Positions 45,591 through 54,329 are shown, numbered from the stretch's first letter. The stretch is DNA of 64,000 nt from Aquitalea sp. LB_tupeE (GCF_013391415.1 NZ_JACAXB010000033.1:143133-207132), one strand, 5' to 3'. Notes: a model not told the origin generated them from the sequence alone. Translations and numbers: made by a program.

Positions 45591-46387
45591 TGACGTGAGC
45601 CTTTCTTCAAGAAGGAAGCCAGCAGCATCAGGACCACCGTAAAGGCGACCAGCAAGGTGGATGCAGAGGCAATCACCGGGGTCAGATCCTGGCGTAGCGT
45701 GCTCCAGATCAGGACCGGCAAGGTTTGCAAGGTGGGGCTGGCCATGAAGATGGACAGCACAACTTCATCCCAGGAAATCAGGAAGGAAAAAATGGCCGCG
45801 GCAAACATGCCCAGCCGGATGGCAGGCAAGGTCACCCGCCATTTCACTTCCAGCGGGCTGGCGCCGCAGATCATGGCGGCGTCTTCCAGCGCGGAGTCAA
45901 AGCTCTGCAGTGAATTACCGATGGTGATGATGGAAAACGGCAAGGCGATGATCAGGTGGCCAATCACAAAGCCGGTCAAGGTGCCGGTCAGGCCCAGCTT
46001 GAGGAAAAAGGCATACAGCGCCACCGCCAGCACCACCACCGGCAGCACCATGGGGGTGAGGAAAAACGCCTGCAATGCGCTCTTGCCAAAGAAACGGCTG
46101 CGCGCCAGGCCCAAAGCTGCCAACAGGCCCAGAACGACAGACAGTACCGTGACAATGACACCCACCTTGGCACTGGTCAGCAACGCATTCACCCACACCG
46201 GGTCGGTCAGCAGTTGCTGATACCACTGCATGGTCCAGCCTGGCGGCGGGAAAACCAGCCACTGCGAATCGCCAAACGACAAGGCCGCAATAAAGACGAT
46301 AGGCAACAACAGAAACAGCATGACGACGGTGCCAACACCCACCAGGCCCCAGCGCCAGCCGCCCAAACGATCGTAATCCAGCAACAT
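45587..46387 (-). CDS. ABC importer permease 2 (PotC-like)
   Basis: A 266-residue permease with about six transmembrane helices and the binding-protein-dependent transport motif (EDAAMICGASPLEVKWRVTLPAI). The ATG at 46387 has GGAGG eight bases upstream. Its start lies one base past the stop of permease 1. Confidence 0.9.
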   Translation of the reverse strand: MLLDYDRLGGWRWGLVGVGTVVMLFLLLPIVFIAALSFGDSQWLVFPPPGWTMQWYQQLLTDPVWVNALLTSAKVGVIVTVLSVVLGLLAALGLARSRFFGKSALQAFFLTPMVLPVVVLAVALYAFFLKLGLTGTLTGFVIGHLIIALPFSIITIGNSLQSFDSALEDAAMICGASPLEVKWRVTLPAIRLGMFAAAIFSFLISWDEVVLSIFMASPTLQTLPVLIWSTLRQDLTPVIASASTLLVAFTVVLMLLASFLKKGSRQ

Positions 46388-46388
46388 G

Positions 46389-47273
46389 TCAGCGCCCTCC
46401 CATTCCGCTACGGCCAGCGCCCAGATAGCGCAGCTGCACGGCATACAAGCCAAGTGTCACCACCAGCAGCACAAAGGCGGCGGCACCGGCAAGGCCCCAG
46501 TTGAGCAAGGACTGCACCAACTGGGCGATCAGCTCGGCCAGCATCATGTAGCTGGTGCCACCCAACAGCGCGGGCGTCACGTAATAGCCCAGCGACATGA
46601 CAAACACCATCAAGGCCCCGGAGGCAATACCAGGCAAGGCCAGTGGCAACAGCACCAGACGCAAGGACTGCCAGCGGCTGGCACCACATACCGCGGCGGC
46701 ACGCAGGGTGGAGGGGTCGATGGCGCGCAGGGTGGCGTGCAGGGGCAGCACCAGGAAAGGCAGCATGATGTAGGTCATGCCGATGGTGACGCCAATCAGG
46801 TTGTTCACCAGCGTCAGTGGCTGATCAATCACACCCAGGCCCAGCAGCACCCGGTTCACCAGGCCGGTTTGCTGCAGCAGCACCATCCAGGCATAGGTGC
46901 GGGCCAGCAGATTGGTCCACATCGACAACAGCAGTACGGCGAACAGCAGCCGCGACCAGCGCGGCGGCAGGATGGCCAGCAACCAGGCGGTAGGGAAACC
47001 CACCAGCAAGGTAATCAGGGTGACCACACCAGCCACCATGAAGGTATTGAAAAACACCCGCACATAGGTTTGCGAACCAAGCAACTCAGCGTAATTCTGC
47101 AAGCCGGGTGTCGGCTCCATGATGCTGCGCAGCAGCAAAGTAAGGACCGGCACCAGGAAAAACACCAGCAATAACAACAACACCGGCAGCATCAGCTTGA
47201 TGCCCCGCGTCTGGGCACTCAGCCGGAAGCGACGGCGTGCCGGTACAGCAACCGAACTCAAAGCAGTGGGCAT
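46389..47273 (-). CDS. ABC importer permease 1 (PotB-like)
   Basis: A 294-residue permease with about six transmembrane helices and the EAA-type loop (RAAAVCGASRWQSLRLVLLPLALPG). It pairs with the next permease to form the membrane channel. A stem-loop separates it from the upstream binding-protein gene. Confidence 0.9.
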   Translation of the reverse strand: MPTALSSVAVPARRRFRLSAQTRGIKLMLPVLLLLLVFFLVPVLTLLLRSIMEPTPGLQNYAELLGSQTYVRVFFNTFMVAGVVTLITLLVGFPTAWLLAILPPRWSRLLFAVLLLSMWTNLLARTYAWMVLLQQTGLVNRVLLGLGVIDQPLTLVNNLIGVTIGMTYIMLPFLVLPLHATLRAIDPSTLRAAAVCGASRWQSLRLVLLPLALPGIASGALMVFVMSLGYYVTPALLGGTSYMMLAELIAQLVQSLLNWGLAGAAAFVLLVVTLGLYAVQLRYLGAGRSGMGGR

Positions 47274-47302
47274 GACAACTCCTCAAGACAATCGCGACAC
47301 AG

Positions 47303-47334
47303 GCCGTGGCCCGGCAGCAAGGCAAGGCCACGGC
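47303..47334 (-). other. Stem-loop between binding-protein and permease genes
   Basis: GCCGTGGCC (47303-47311) and GGCCACGGC (47326-47334) form a 9-bp GC-rich stem with a 14-base loop and no T-run. Such hairpins after binding-protein genes protect the upstream mRNA and lower permease expression. Confidence 0.55.
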
Positions 47335-47343
47335 ATTCCTGCC

Positions 47344-48366
47344 TTACTGGGTCTGCCAGGCATACCAGCGCTTGGCAATTTCATCGCGGTGCTCGGCCCA
47401 GTAGCGCATGTCCAGATTGATCTGGCTGGCGGTGAACTGGTCGGGCAGCGTCTTGACCGCAGCCGGCGTCATCTTGGTTTTGGATTGCAGGTTGACCGGG
47501 GCATAACCGGTTTCCGTGGCAAATTTGGCTTGCGCCTCGGCACTGGTGGCATAAGCCAGGAACTGCATGGCCGCGGCCTTGTTCTTGCTACCCTTTGGAA
47601 TCACCAGCATGTCGGCGGCGGTCAGGTTTTGCTTCCACGACATGCCAACCGGCGCGCCACTGTGCTGCAAGGCATTGATGCGGCCATTCCAGAACATGCC
47701 GATGCTGGCTTCACCCGAGGCAAGCAATTGCTGTGACTGGGCGCCACCGGTCCACCACACAATCTGGCTCTTGATGGTGTCCAGCTTCTTGAAGGCGCGG
47801 TCGATGTCCAGCGGATACAGCTTGTTGGCCGGTACGCCATCAGCCAGCAAGGCCAGTTCCAGCACACCCGGTGCCGACCACTTGTACAACGTGCGCTTGC
47901 CCGGATAGCGCTTGAGGTCGAACAAGTCACTCCAGGAGGCAGGTGCGCTTCCCTTCACGGATTGCTTGTTGTAGCCCAGCACAAAAGAGTAATAAAAACT
48001 GCCCACCGCATTGGCAGAGATAAAGCGCGGATCAATGCCCTTCAGCTTGGATTGGTCCAGCGGTTCCAGCAGGCCATCCCTGGCGGCGCGATAGGCAAAA
48101 TCGCCTTCCACGTCCACTACATCCCAGGTGACATTGCCGCTCTCCACCATGGCCTTGAACTTGCCGTAATCGGTGGGGCCATCCATGGCAACGGCAATGC
48201 CGCTGGCGGCGCTGAAAGGCTGTGCCCAGTTTTTCTGTTGCGCCTGCTGGGTGGAACCGCCCCAGCTGGTGAACACCAGGTTTTCCGCCATGGCGGGTGC
48301 GGCGGCCAACACGCTGAGGCTGGCCAGCAAGGCAAGACGGGTACGGATCGGTTTTGCTGCGTTCAT
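47344..48366 (-). CDS. Periplasmic substrate-binding protein (PotD-like)
   Basis: A 340-residue binding protein with a signal peptide (about 1-27, ending APAMA) and the family opening ENLVFTSWGGSTQQAQQKNW. It has the two-lobed fold of polyamine/opine-type binding proteins (VTWDVVDVEGDFAYRAARDG, GMFWNGRINALQHSGAP). It captures the operon's substrate for the importer. AGGAGATGACATC precedes the ATG. Confidence 0.9.
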   Translation of the reverse strand: MNAAKPIRTRLALLASLSVLAAAPAMAENLVFTSWGGSTQQAQQKNWAQPFSAASGIAVAMDGPTDYGKFKAMVESGNVTWDVVDVEGDFAYRAARDGLLEPLDQSKLKGIDPRFISANAVGSFYYSFVLGYNKQSVKGSAPASWSDLFDLKRYPGKRTLYKWSAPGVLELALLADGVPANKLYPLDIDRAFKKLDTIKSQIVWWTGGAQSQQLLASGEASIGMFWNGRINALQHSGAPVGMSWKQNLTAADMLVIPKGSKNKAAAMQFLAYATSAEAQAKFATETGYAPVNLQSKTKMTPAAVKTLPDQFTASQINLDMRYWAEHRDEIAKRWYAWQTQ

Positions 48367-48432
48367 GATGTCATCTCCTGTGTAGAAGTCTGTGCTTCTG
48401 TTTCTCTTGCGTGGTAATGCCGAATGAGCGAC

Positions 48433-48747
48433 CTACTGCAACGGGGAAAAGGCAGCCGCTTTCATGATCTTGCTTTCCATTTCTTCCAGCAAAGCCTGGA
48501 TTTTCGGGGCAAATGCCTGCCAGGCCGGGTCAGCAGCCAACGCAGCACGCCGCGTTTCGCGCTCATCCAGGCTGGGATAAGCCCAGATGTGCACAATCTG
48601 GTTCAAGGGGCCGATTTCCGAGTAGAAATAGCCCACCAGCTCACCCAGATACTGCTTTTGCAAGGCAATGCCCTCTTCCTCCACCAGCTTGAGGTAGGCA
48701 GGCAAGGCCCCGGTCTTGATGCGATAGGTGCGGATTTCGTAATACAT
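48433..48747 (-). CDS. NIPSNAP-family protein
   Basis: A 104-residue dimeric-barrel-type protein opening MYYEIRTYRIKTGALPAYLKL, with the family's IHIWAYPSLDERETRRAALAADPAWQAF. NIPSNAP proteins often sit in catabolic operons, but their role is not established. GAGGAGCACGCC precedes the ATG. Confidence 0.85.
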   Translation of the reverse strand: MYYEIRTYRIKTGALPAYLKLVEEEGIALQKQYLGELVGYFYSEIGPLNQIVHIWAYPSLDERETRRAALAADPAWQAFAPKIQALLEEMESKIMKAAAFSPLQ

Positions 48748-48757
48748 GGCGTGCTCC

Positions 48758-50230
48758 TCAGCGCATCACGAAGGGGTCGGCAATCGGCTCGTCCGAAGTA
48801 CGAATCCACACCGACTTGGTGCGGGTGTAGTCCAACACCGACTCCATGCCGCCCTCCCGCCCCAGGCCGCTTTGGCCATAGCCACCAAACGGTACGATGG
48901 GTGACACCGCCCGGTAGGTATTCACCCAGACAATGCCGGCACGCAGGGCGCGGGTCAGCCGGTGGCCACGACTCAGGTCGCGGGTGAATACCCCGGCAGC
49001 CAGGCCGTAGACACTGTCATTGGCCAGGGCGATGGCTTCGGCCTCGGTATCGAAAGTCACTACGCTGAGCACCGGGCCGAACAGCTCGGTGGTGACACTG
49101 GGAATCTGCGCGTCCGGGCAAGTCAGAATGGTGGGCAGGTAGTAAAAGCCATCCTCCCGTCCGGCCGGAACCCCACCACCGGTCAGCAGCTCGGCACCGG
49201 CGGTCAGGCTGGCCGCCACGACTTTTTCGATATGCTCGCGCTGGCGGCGAGTGGCCAGCGGGCCCATTTCGGTAGCACTGTCCTGCGGATCGCCCATGCG
49301 GATGGCCTCGGCCTTGGCCTGTAGTCTGGCCAGCAAACGGTCTTTGATGCCGCGCTGCACCAGCAGGCGCGAGCCCGCCACACAGCTTTGCCCGCTGGCG
49401 GCAAAAATACCGGCCACGATGGCATTGCTGACGCTGTCCACATCGACATCATCAAACACCAGCACCGGGGATTTGCCGCCCAACTCCAACGTGGTATAGG
49501 CAAGGTTCTCTGCCGAATTACGCACGATGTGGCGAGCAGTTTCGGGGCCGCCGGTAAAGGCGATGCGCGCAACCAGCGGGTGGCTGGTAAGCACCTGGCC
49601 GCAGTCCTGGCCGAAGCCGGTCAGCACATTCACCACACCAGGCGGGAAGCCTGCCTGATGAATCAGCCGGGCGAACTCCAGCAAGGGGGCCGGGCCCTCT
49701 TCCGAGGCTTTCAGCACCACGGTGCAGCCAGCGGCCAGTGCCGGGCCCAGCTTGACGGCCGACAGAAACAGCTGGGAATTCCACGGCACGATGGCAGCAA
49801 CCACCCCTATGGGTTCGCGGCGCAAAAAGGCTTCCATATCCGGTTTGTCCACCGGCAGGCAGGCACCCTGAATCTTGTCGGCCAGACCGGCGTAATAGCG
49901 GTAATACTCCGCCACATAGCCAATCTGGCTGCGGGTTTCGCGGATGATCTTGCCGGTATCCGCGGTTTCCAGCTCGGCCAGCTGGTCGGCATGCTGGGCG
50001 ACCAGGTCGGCCAGCTTGTACAGCAGCTTGCCACGCTGGCTTGCTGTCAGGCCTGCCCAGGCCGGGTCCAGAAAAGCCCGCTGTGCGGCCTTGACTGCAC
50101 GGTCTACATCGTCGGCACTGGCTGCGGGCATGCTGGCCCAGGCCGTGCCATTGGCCGGATTGATGCTGTCAAAACGGGTGTCGCCATCTTCAAACACCCC
50201 GTCGATATACTGCTGAAACCTGCGCAACAT
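48758..50230 (-). CDS. Aldehyde dehydrogenase (betaine-aldehyde type)
   Basis: A 490-residue NAD-dependent aldehyde dehydrogenase. Catalytic glutamate in LELGGKSP, nucleophile in ASGQSCVAGSR, and a typical ending (PFGGYGQSGLGREGGMESVLDYTRTKSVW). It is distinct from the GabD-like enzyme downstream, so the pathway probably has two aldehyde intermediates. The ATG at 50230 has AAGGAGCCGTCACC upstream. Confidence 0.9.
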   Translation of the reverse strand: MLRRFQQYIDGVFEDGDTRFDSINPANGTAWASMPAASADDVDRAVKAAQRAFLDPAWAGLTASQRGKLLYKLADLVAQHADQLAELETADTGKIIRETRSQIGYVAEYYRYYAGLADKIQGACLPVDKPDMEAFLRREPIGVVAAIVPWNSQLFLSAVKLGPALAAGCTVVLKASEEGPAPLLEFARLIHQAGFPPGVVNVLTGFGQDCGQVLTSHPLVARIAFTGGPETARHIVRNSAENLAYTTLELGGKSPVLVFDDVDVDSVSNAIVAGIFAASGQSCVAGSRLLVQRGIKDRLLARLQAKAEAIRMGDPQDSATEMGPLATRRQREHIEKVVAASLTAGAELLTGGGVPAGREDGFYYLPTILTCPDAQIPSVTTELFGPVLSVVTFDTEAEAIALANDSVYGLAAGVFTRDLSRGHRLTRALRAGIVWVNTYRAVSPIVPFGGYGQSGLGREGGMESVLDYTRTKSVWIRTSDEPIADPFVMR

Positions 50231-50256
50231 GGTGACGGCTCCTTGCAATCGTCCAA

Positions 50257-51294
50257 TCAGGCAAATGCCGGCATGACCTGGTTGATGAACAGTTCCAGCG
50301 ACTTGAGCTTGCGCTCGAAGTCCATATGGCTGTCGATCCAGAAGCTGTACTGGTCATAGCCCAGCGCCTCGTAGCCCTTCAGGCGCGCAATCACTTCCTC
50401 TGGGGTGCCAATCACCAGATTGTTGCGAATCAGCTCCGGCGCGTAGTTGGGGAACATCGCCAGGTCTTCGTCGTTCAGCGGCTCCATAAAGCCTTGATTG
50501 ATGGGCTTTTCGTTCTTGAACCACTTGCTGAAGCAGCAGTAGAAGCGGCGCATGTCATCCACACCAGCATCCACCTCGGCCGCGTTCTCGCCGACAAAGG
50601 TGTGCATCAGCATCATGATTTGCGGACGCGGTACTTCCGGGTGATTGGCGCAGGCGGCATTAAAGCGCTCCATCAGGCTGGCCACTTCTCCGTCACCGGC
50701 GGCCAGCGATGTCACTTGCACATTGCAGCCTTGCGACACGGCAAAGTCATGGGAATTGGGGTCACGCGCAGCCACCCACAGCGGCGGATGCGGCTGTTGC
50801 AGCGGACGCGGCACAGGGGTGGTCTTGGGGAAGCTCCAGTATTCACCCTGATGGGCGTAATCACCGGCGAACAATTGTTGCAAGCAGGGAATCATCTCGC
50901 GCAAACGGCCACCGGCCCCCCAGGCATCCAGGCCCGGGAACATGCGTTCGTATTCGAAAGAATAAGCACCCCGTGCGATACCCACATCCAGCCGGCCATT
51001 ACTGGCCAGGTCGGTCATGCCGATTTCACCGGCCAGCTTGATGGGGTGCCAGAACGGTGCCACCACCGTACCGGTGCCCAGACGGATCTTGCTGGTTTTC
51101 GCGGCCAGATAGGCCAGGTTAACGAAGGGATTCGGGGCGATGGTGAATTCCATGCCGTGGTGTTCACCAATCCAGGCGGTTTCAAACCCACCTTCCTCGG
51201 CCACTTGCACCAGGGCGGTCATTTCATCAAACAACGCTTTGTGCGGCTTGGCAGCGTCGTAGCGCTCCATGTGCAGAAACAGCGAAAACTTCAT
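50257..51294 (-). CDS. LLM-class flavin-dependent monooxygenase
   Basis: A 345-residue bacterial-luciferase-family protein: FETAWIGEHHGMEFTIAPNP, KIRLGTGTVVAPFWHPIKLAGEIGMTDLASNGRLDVGIARGAYSFEYE. These enzymes use reduced FMN supplied by a separate reductase to oxygenate small substrates. A flavin reductase gene is immediately upstream, so this is a two-component monooxygenase, comparable in logic to RutA/RutF or the pyridine-ring-opening enzymes. Substrate unknown. Confidence 0.9.
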   Translation of the reverse strand: MKFSLFLHMERYDAAKPHKALFDEMTALVQVAEEGGFETAWIGEHHGMEFTIAPNPFVNLAYLAAKTSKIRLGTGTVVAPFWHPIKLAGEIGMTDLASNGRLDVGIARGAYSFEYERMFPGLDAWGAGGRLREMIPCLQQLFAGDYAHQGEYWSFPKTTPVPRPLQQPHPPLWVAARDPNSHDFAVSQGCNVQVTSLAAGDGEVASLMERFNAACANHPEVPRPQIMMLMHTFVGENAAEVDAGVDDMRRFYCCFSKWFKNEKPINQGFMEPLNDEDLAMFPNYAPELIRNNLVIGTPEEVIARLKGYEALGYDQYSFWIDSHMDFERKLKSLELFINQVMPAFA

Positions 51295-51348
51295 GATGTC
51301 ACTCTCCTCATTGCTTTCGAATTGAAGCTATTTTTTTATTGCGACGAC

Positions 51349-52281
51349 TCATACCCGTGCCAGCGACTTGACCGAACCGCTCTGGGCATCTCCCATGTAA
51401 ATGCCGAAGGCGTCTTCGGTGCGCTCGCGCACAAAGCGCTGCAGCATGGCCCGCTCCGCCTCATCCGCCAGTTGCTCCCATGGAATGCTGTCCAGTGCCA
51501 GCAACTGCAATCCACTAGCGGAAGGCAAGTCTCCTGATACACGGCCCCGGTAGAACACATTGACACCCGCCGCGTCGTCCGTGCCGTTTTCGTATACCGC
51601 AAACAGGAAGTCCAGCTGGGCATCCAGCCCCAGCCGCGCCAGTACGCCACGCAGGCTGTTGGCATCGGATGCCGGTTCCAGCCGTGTGCCACTGGGCAGC
51701 GTGTAACCCTTGTCCGTTTTCAGCAGCACCACCCCGCCCTGGCACTCCAGGATGGCCCCCACCCGGGCACGTGGCCCGGCGGCGGCCAGCGCATCTTGCG
51801 ACAGGCTGAAGGTAAGGTAAGCGCCGCGCCCATACCCCAGCGGGCTGGCGCTGGTATTGGCAAAGTCCACCACGCGGCCAATCAGAATGATGTGGTCGCC
51901 TGCTTCCACCACTTGATGGGTTTCACAATCAAACCAGGCAGCCACGCCATCAATGATAGGACTACCTGTCCGCCCCTGATGCCAGGCCACTTGCTCGAAT
52001 TTGTCCGCAGCCTTGGAGGCAAACAGGCTGGAAACCGGGTTCTGATTTTCCGCCAGAATACTGATGGAGAAATGTGCAGCGGCAGAAAACACCGGGTAAC
52101 TGGCAGCAGACTTGCCAATGCAAATCAGCACCAGCGCCGGGTCCAGCGATACCGAAGTAAACGAGTTGGCGGTAAAGCCGCGTGGCGTGCCATCTTCTTG
52201 CCGGGTGCTGACCACCGTCACCCCGGTGACAAATGCACCCAGGGCCTTGCGAAATTCCATTACATCAATCGTGTTCGACAT
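51349..52281 (-). CDS. Flavin reductase fused to a degenerate Nudix-like domain
   Basis: A 310-residue protein. Residues 1 to about 165 are an HpaC/RutF-type flavin reductase (FRKALGAFVTGVTVVSTRQEDG, GFTANSFTSVSLDPALVLICI, with the GDH motif in VEAGDHIILIGRV). About 170-310 look like a Nudix fold (GAILECQGGVVLLKTDKGYTLPSG), but the Nudix box glutamates are missing (ANSLRGVLARLGL). The tail is probably regulatory or structural. It supplies reduced flavin to the LLM enzyme next door. Confidence 0.85.
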   Translation of the reverse strand: MSNTIDVMEFRKALGAFVTGVTVVSTRQEDGTPRGFTANSFTSVSLDPALVLICIGKSAASYPVFSAAAHFSISILAENQNPVSSLFASKAADKFEQVAWHQGRTGSPIIDGVAAWFDCETHQVVEAGDHIILIGRVVDFANTSASPLGYGRGAYLTFSLSQDALAAAGPRARVGAILECQGGVVLLKTDKGYTLPSGTRLEPASDANSLRGVLARLGLDAQLDFLFAVYENGTDDAAGVNVFYRGRVSGDLPSASGLQLLALDSIPWEQLADEAERAMLQRFVRERTEDAFGIYMGDAQSGSVKSLARV

Positions 52282-52287
52282 GATTCT

Positions 52288-53127
52288 TCACTCCTGCGAA
52301 TGACCGTCAGTCATTCCTACGCGGGTGGTTTCCAGGAAAATGCGCAGCCGCCGGTTAACCCTGTCCGGGGCGGTGACATTCATCATGTGGCGCTCTGCCG
52401 CCACGATATCCAGCTGCCCCTGCGGTGCCAGCGCGGCCATGGCACGTGACATTTCCGGGCTGGAGTTCGGGTCACATTCGCCAGTCATGAACAATGCCGG
52501 CATGGCCAGCGAGGGCAGCCCCTCCGCATGCACCGCATCCGAACTGGCAAACAGCTGGTAAGTGCGCGCATAACCTTGCGGATTCACCGTATTCAGAAAG
52601 TGCTTCACCATGCTGGCCGACTGCTCCAGCTCGGCCGGCACCGGCTGGCCAAACCAGCGGTCCAGCGTGGAATCCACCGTGGCACTCACCCCGGTATGCG
52701 CCAGTGCTGCCGCACGCTCCAGTACGGCAGCACGCTGCGCTGCCGTACGCATGAACACCGCATTCAAGGCCGCCACGCGCAGCACCCGCTGCGGATAGGC
52801 CAAGGCAAACTCCAGCGCCACCAGCGCGCCCATCGAGTGGCCCACCACATTGGCAGCCGTCATGCCCAGGTGGTTCAGCAAGCCAGCCAGCTGGTCTGCG
52901 TAATCCCGCAAGGTGACATCCGCCGCGGGCAATGCACTGCCGCCATGACCCAGCATGTCGTAGACAATCACCTGATAATCCCGGCTGAACGCGGCAATCT
53001 GCGGCATCCAGATTTCCTTGCCCATCCCCACACCGTGCACCAGCACCAGTGGCTCGCCCGCGCCATAAACACTGAATGCCGTGCCGTCAACCGTTCCTGA
53101 AGTCAGCGGAGCATGATCAGGCTTCAT
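52288..53127 (-). CDS. Alpha/beta hydrolase (RutD-like position)
   Basis: A 279-residue hydrolase with LVLVHGVGMGKEIW (oxyanion), the nucleophile elbow VVGHSMGALVALEFA, an aspartate in FMTGECDPNSSPE and the late histidine in AAERHMMNVTAPD. It is likely to hydrolyse the oxygenation product of the LLM enzyme, for example an amide, carbamate, lactone or ring-opened ester. It starts inside the end of the DUF1185 gene (11-base overlap). Confidence 0.85.
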   Translation of the reverse strand: MKPDHAPLTSGTVDGTAFSVYGAGEPLVLVHGVGMGKEIWMPQIAAFSRDYQVIVYDMLGHGGSALPAADVTLRDYADQLAGLLNHLGMTAANVVGHSMGALVALEFALAYPQRVLRVAALNAVFMRTAAQRAAVLERAAALAHTGVSATVDSTLDRWFGQPVPAELEQSASMVKHFLNTVNPQGYARTYQLFASSDAVHAEGLPSLAMPALFMTGECDPNSSPEMSRAMAALAPQGQLDIVAAERHMMNVTAPDRVNRRLRIFLETTRVGMTDGHSQE

Positions 53128-53704
53128 TGCTGCCAAGCTCCTTGAGGTCCTGATAGCGGTCGCCGATGCGATGGTGCGGACGACCACCGATGGAGGCGCC
53201 CAGTGCCACGACAATCTCATCGGCAGCGGGTGCGTCGTTGATGGAGAACTGGATGGTCAGATAATGCGAGCGCATTCCTTCGTCATCCTTGTGCATCATC
53301 GGAATGGAAATGGCGCAATTGGGACCGCCACGTACATTGGTGAAGCTGAGGTAGCTCTTGGCCCCTACCGCCTTGCGATAGAAATTGCCAAAGCGCAGGG
53401 TGTGAATCAGCGCCGACGCATGTTCGATTTCGCCGCCGGTCCCCACTACCGCAGCCTTGCCATAGCCCTCGATCACCGCACCGGAACCGGCCATGCGCAG
53501 GATTTCGGCCGTCAGCAATTCACCCAGCACTGGCGCAATGGCGTGAATTTCCGGCTTCAGGTCCTCAACAAAGCCACGCCCGTACCACGGATTTTTCAGA
53601 ACCACCGCTGCCGCAAACATCTTCAAGGGCACGGCTGCCGTCTTCCCTCCTTCAACCAGCGTTTCCTCAACATAAGTCACCACCTTGCGAATACCGGCAT
53701 CCAT
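53117..53704 (-). CDS. Amino acid synthesis (DUF1185, AA_synth) family protein
   Basis: A 195-residue protein with the AA_synth pattern: VVTYVEETLVEGGKTA, KNPWYGRGFVEDLKPEIHAIAPVLGELL, and GGPNCAISIPMMHKDDEGMRSHYLTIQFSINDAPAADEIVVA. The enzymatic role is unknown; members cluster with catabolic genes. AAGGAGACAGAAAG precedes the ATG at 53704. First gene of the 12-gene leftward operon, directly behind the GntR-type operators. Confidence 0.82.
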   Translation of the reverse strand: MDAGIRKVVTYVEETLVEGGKTAAVPLKMFAAAVVLKNPWYGRGFVEDLKPEIHAIAPVLGELLTAEILRMAGSGAVIEGYGKAAVVGTGGEIEHASALIHTLRFGNFYRKAVGAKSYLSFTNVRGGPNCAISIPMMHKDDEGMRSHYLTIQFSINDAPAADEIVVALGASIGGRPHHRIGDRYQDLKELGSNEA

Positions 53705-53753
53705 CTTTCTGTCTCCTTTTGTCTGGCTGCGATGGCCATCAATCAATATGATG

Positions 53754-53781
53754 GTATTACGGTATACCAAGAAAAAATCAA
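53754..53781 (-). promoter_or_regulatory. Promoter of the LLM operon with an operator in the spacer
   Basis: On the minus strand, TTGATT (53781-53776) and TAATAC (53759-53754) lie 16 bases apart. The palindrome GGTATACC (53761-53768) sits between them, so a bound GntR protein would block RNA polymerase. Confidence 0.5.
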
Positions 53782-53798
53782 TCGCAAGATATTTGTAT

Positions 53799-53812
53799 GA
53801 TGGTATACCATC
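53799..53812. promoter_or_regulatory. GntR/FCD-type operator
   Basis: GATGGTATACCATC is a perfect 14-base palindrome containing the TGGT...ACCA arms expected for FCD regulators. It overlaps a possible rightward -10 (TATGAT, 53796-53801) of the divergent CMD gene. A half-site ATGGTA lies at 53751. Confidence 0.7.
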
Positions 53813-53885
53813 GGACAAACAAAAAAAGACACACCGGCACCAGCGCAGTGCATTGACTTCCATCAACAGCAAGAAGGAGCAGCAA

Positions 53886-54287
53886 ATGAGCAAGGAAACA
53901 TTCGAGCAAGGCCTGAGCATCCGCAAGGCCGTACTGGGTGAGGATTACGTCAATCAGGCACTGAGCAATGCCGATGAACTGAGCATGCCACTACAGCAGT
54001 TGGTGACGGAATACTGCTGGGGCACGGTATGGGCGCGCGAAGGACTGCCGCGCAAGACACGCAGCCTGATCAACCTGGGCATGATTGCCGCACTCAACCG
54101 CCCGCACGAGCTGAAACTGCATGTGCGTGGCGCGCTGAACAACGGTTGCAGTAAGGAAGAAGTGGTAGAAGCCATCCTGCAAATTGCCATCTACTGCGGC
54201 GTCCCTGCCGCCGTGGACGCCATGCGGATTGCACGGGAAGTATTTGCCGAAACCGGATCAAGCCAAACCTCCTCGACCCAGGCTTAG
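53886..54287 (+). CDS. Carboxymuconolactone decarboxylase-family protein
   Basis: A 133-residue CMD-family protein (FEQGLSIRKAVLGEDYVNQAL, TRSLINLGMIAALNRPHELKLHVRGALNNGCSKEEVVEAILQIAIYCGVPAAVDA). It resembles the gamma-carboxymuconolactone decarboxylase subunit (PcaC) but lacks a pca context, and related proteins have other activities. It diverges from the LLM operon and shares its GGTATACC operators, so it probably acts in the same pathway. AAGGAGCAGCAA precedes the ATG. Confidence 0.85.
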   Translation: MSKETFEQGLSIRKAVLGEDYVNQALSNADELSMPLQQLVTEYCWGTVWAREGLPRKTRSLINLGMIAALNRPHELKLHVRGALNNGCSKEEVVEAILQIAIYCGVPAAVDAMRIAREVFAETGSSQTSSTQA

Positions 54288-54329
54288 GTCTCCAGGCTCC
54301 GATCAAACCGGTGCGCCAGCAATCATGAC

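Noticed and set aside
53705..53926. Upstream extension of the DUF1185 gene
   Set aside because: It crosses the operator palindromes and the divergent CMD start. AAGGAGACAGAAAG supports the ATG at 53704.
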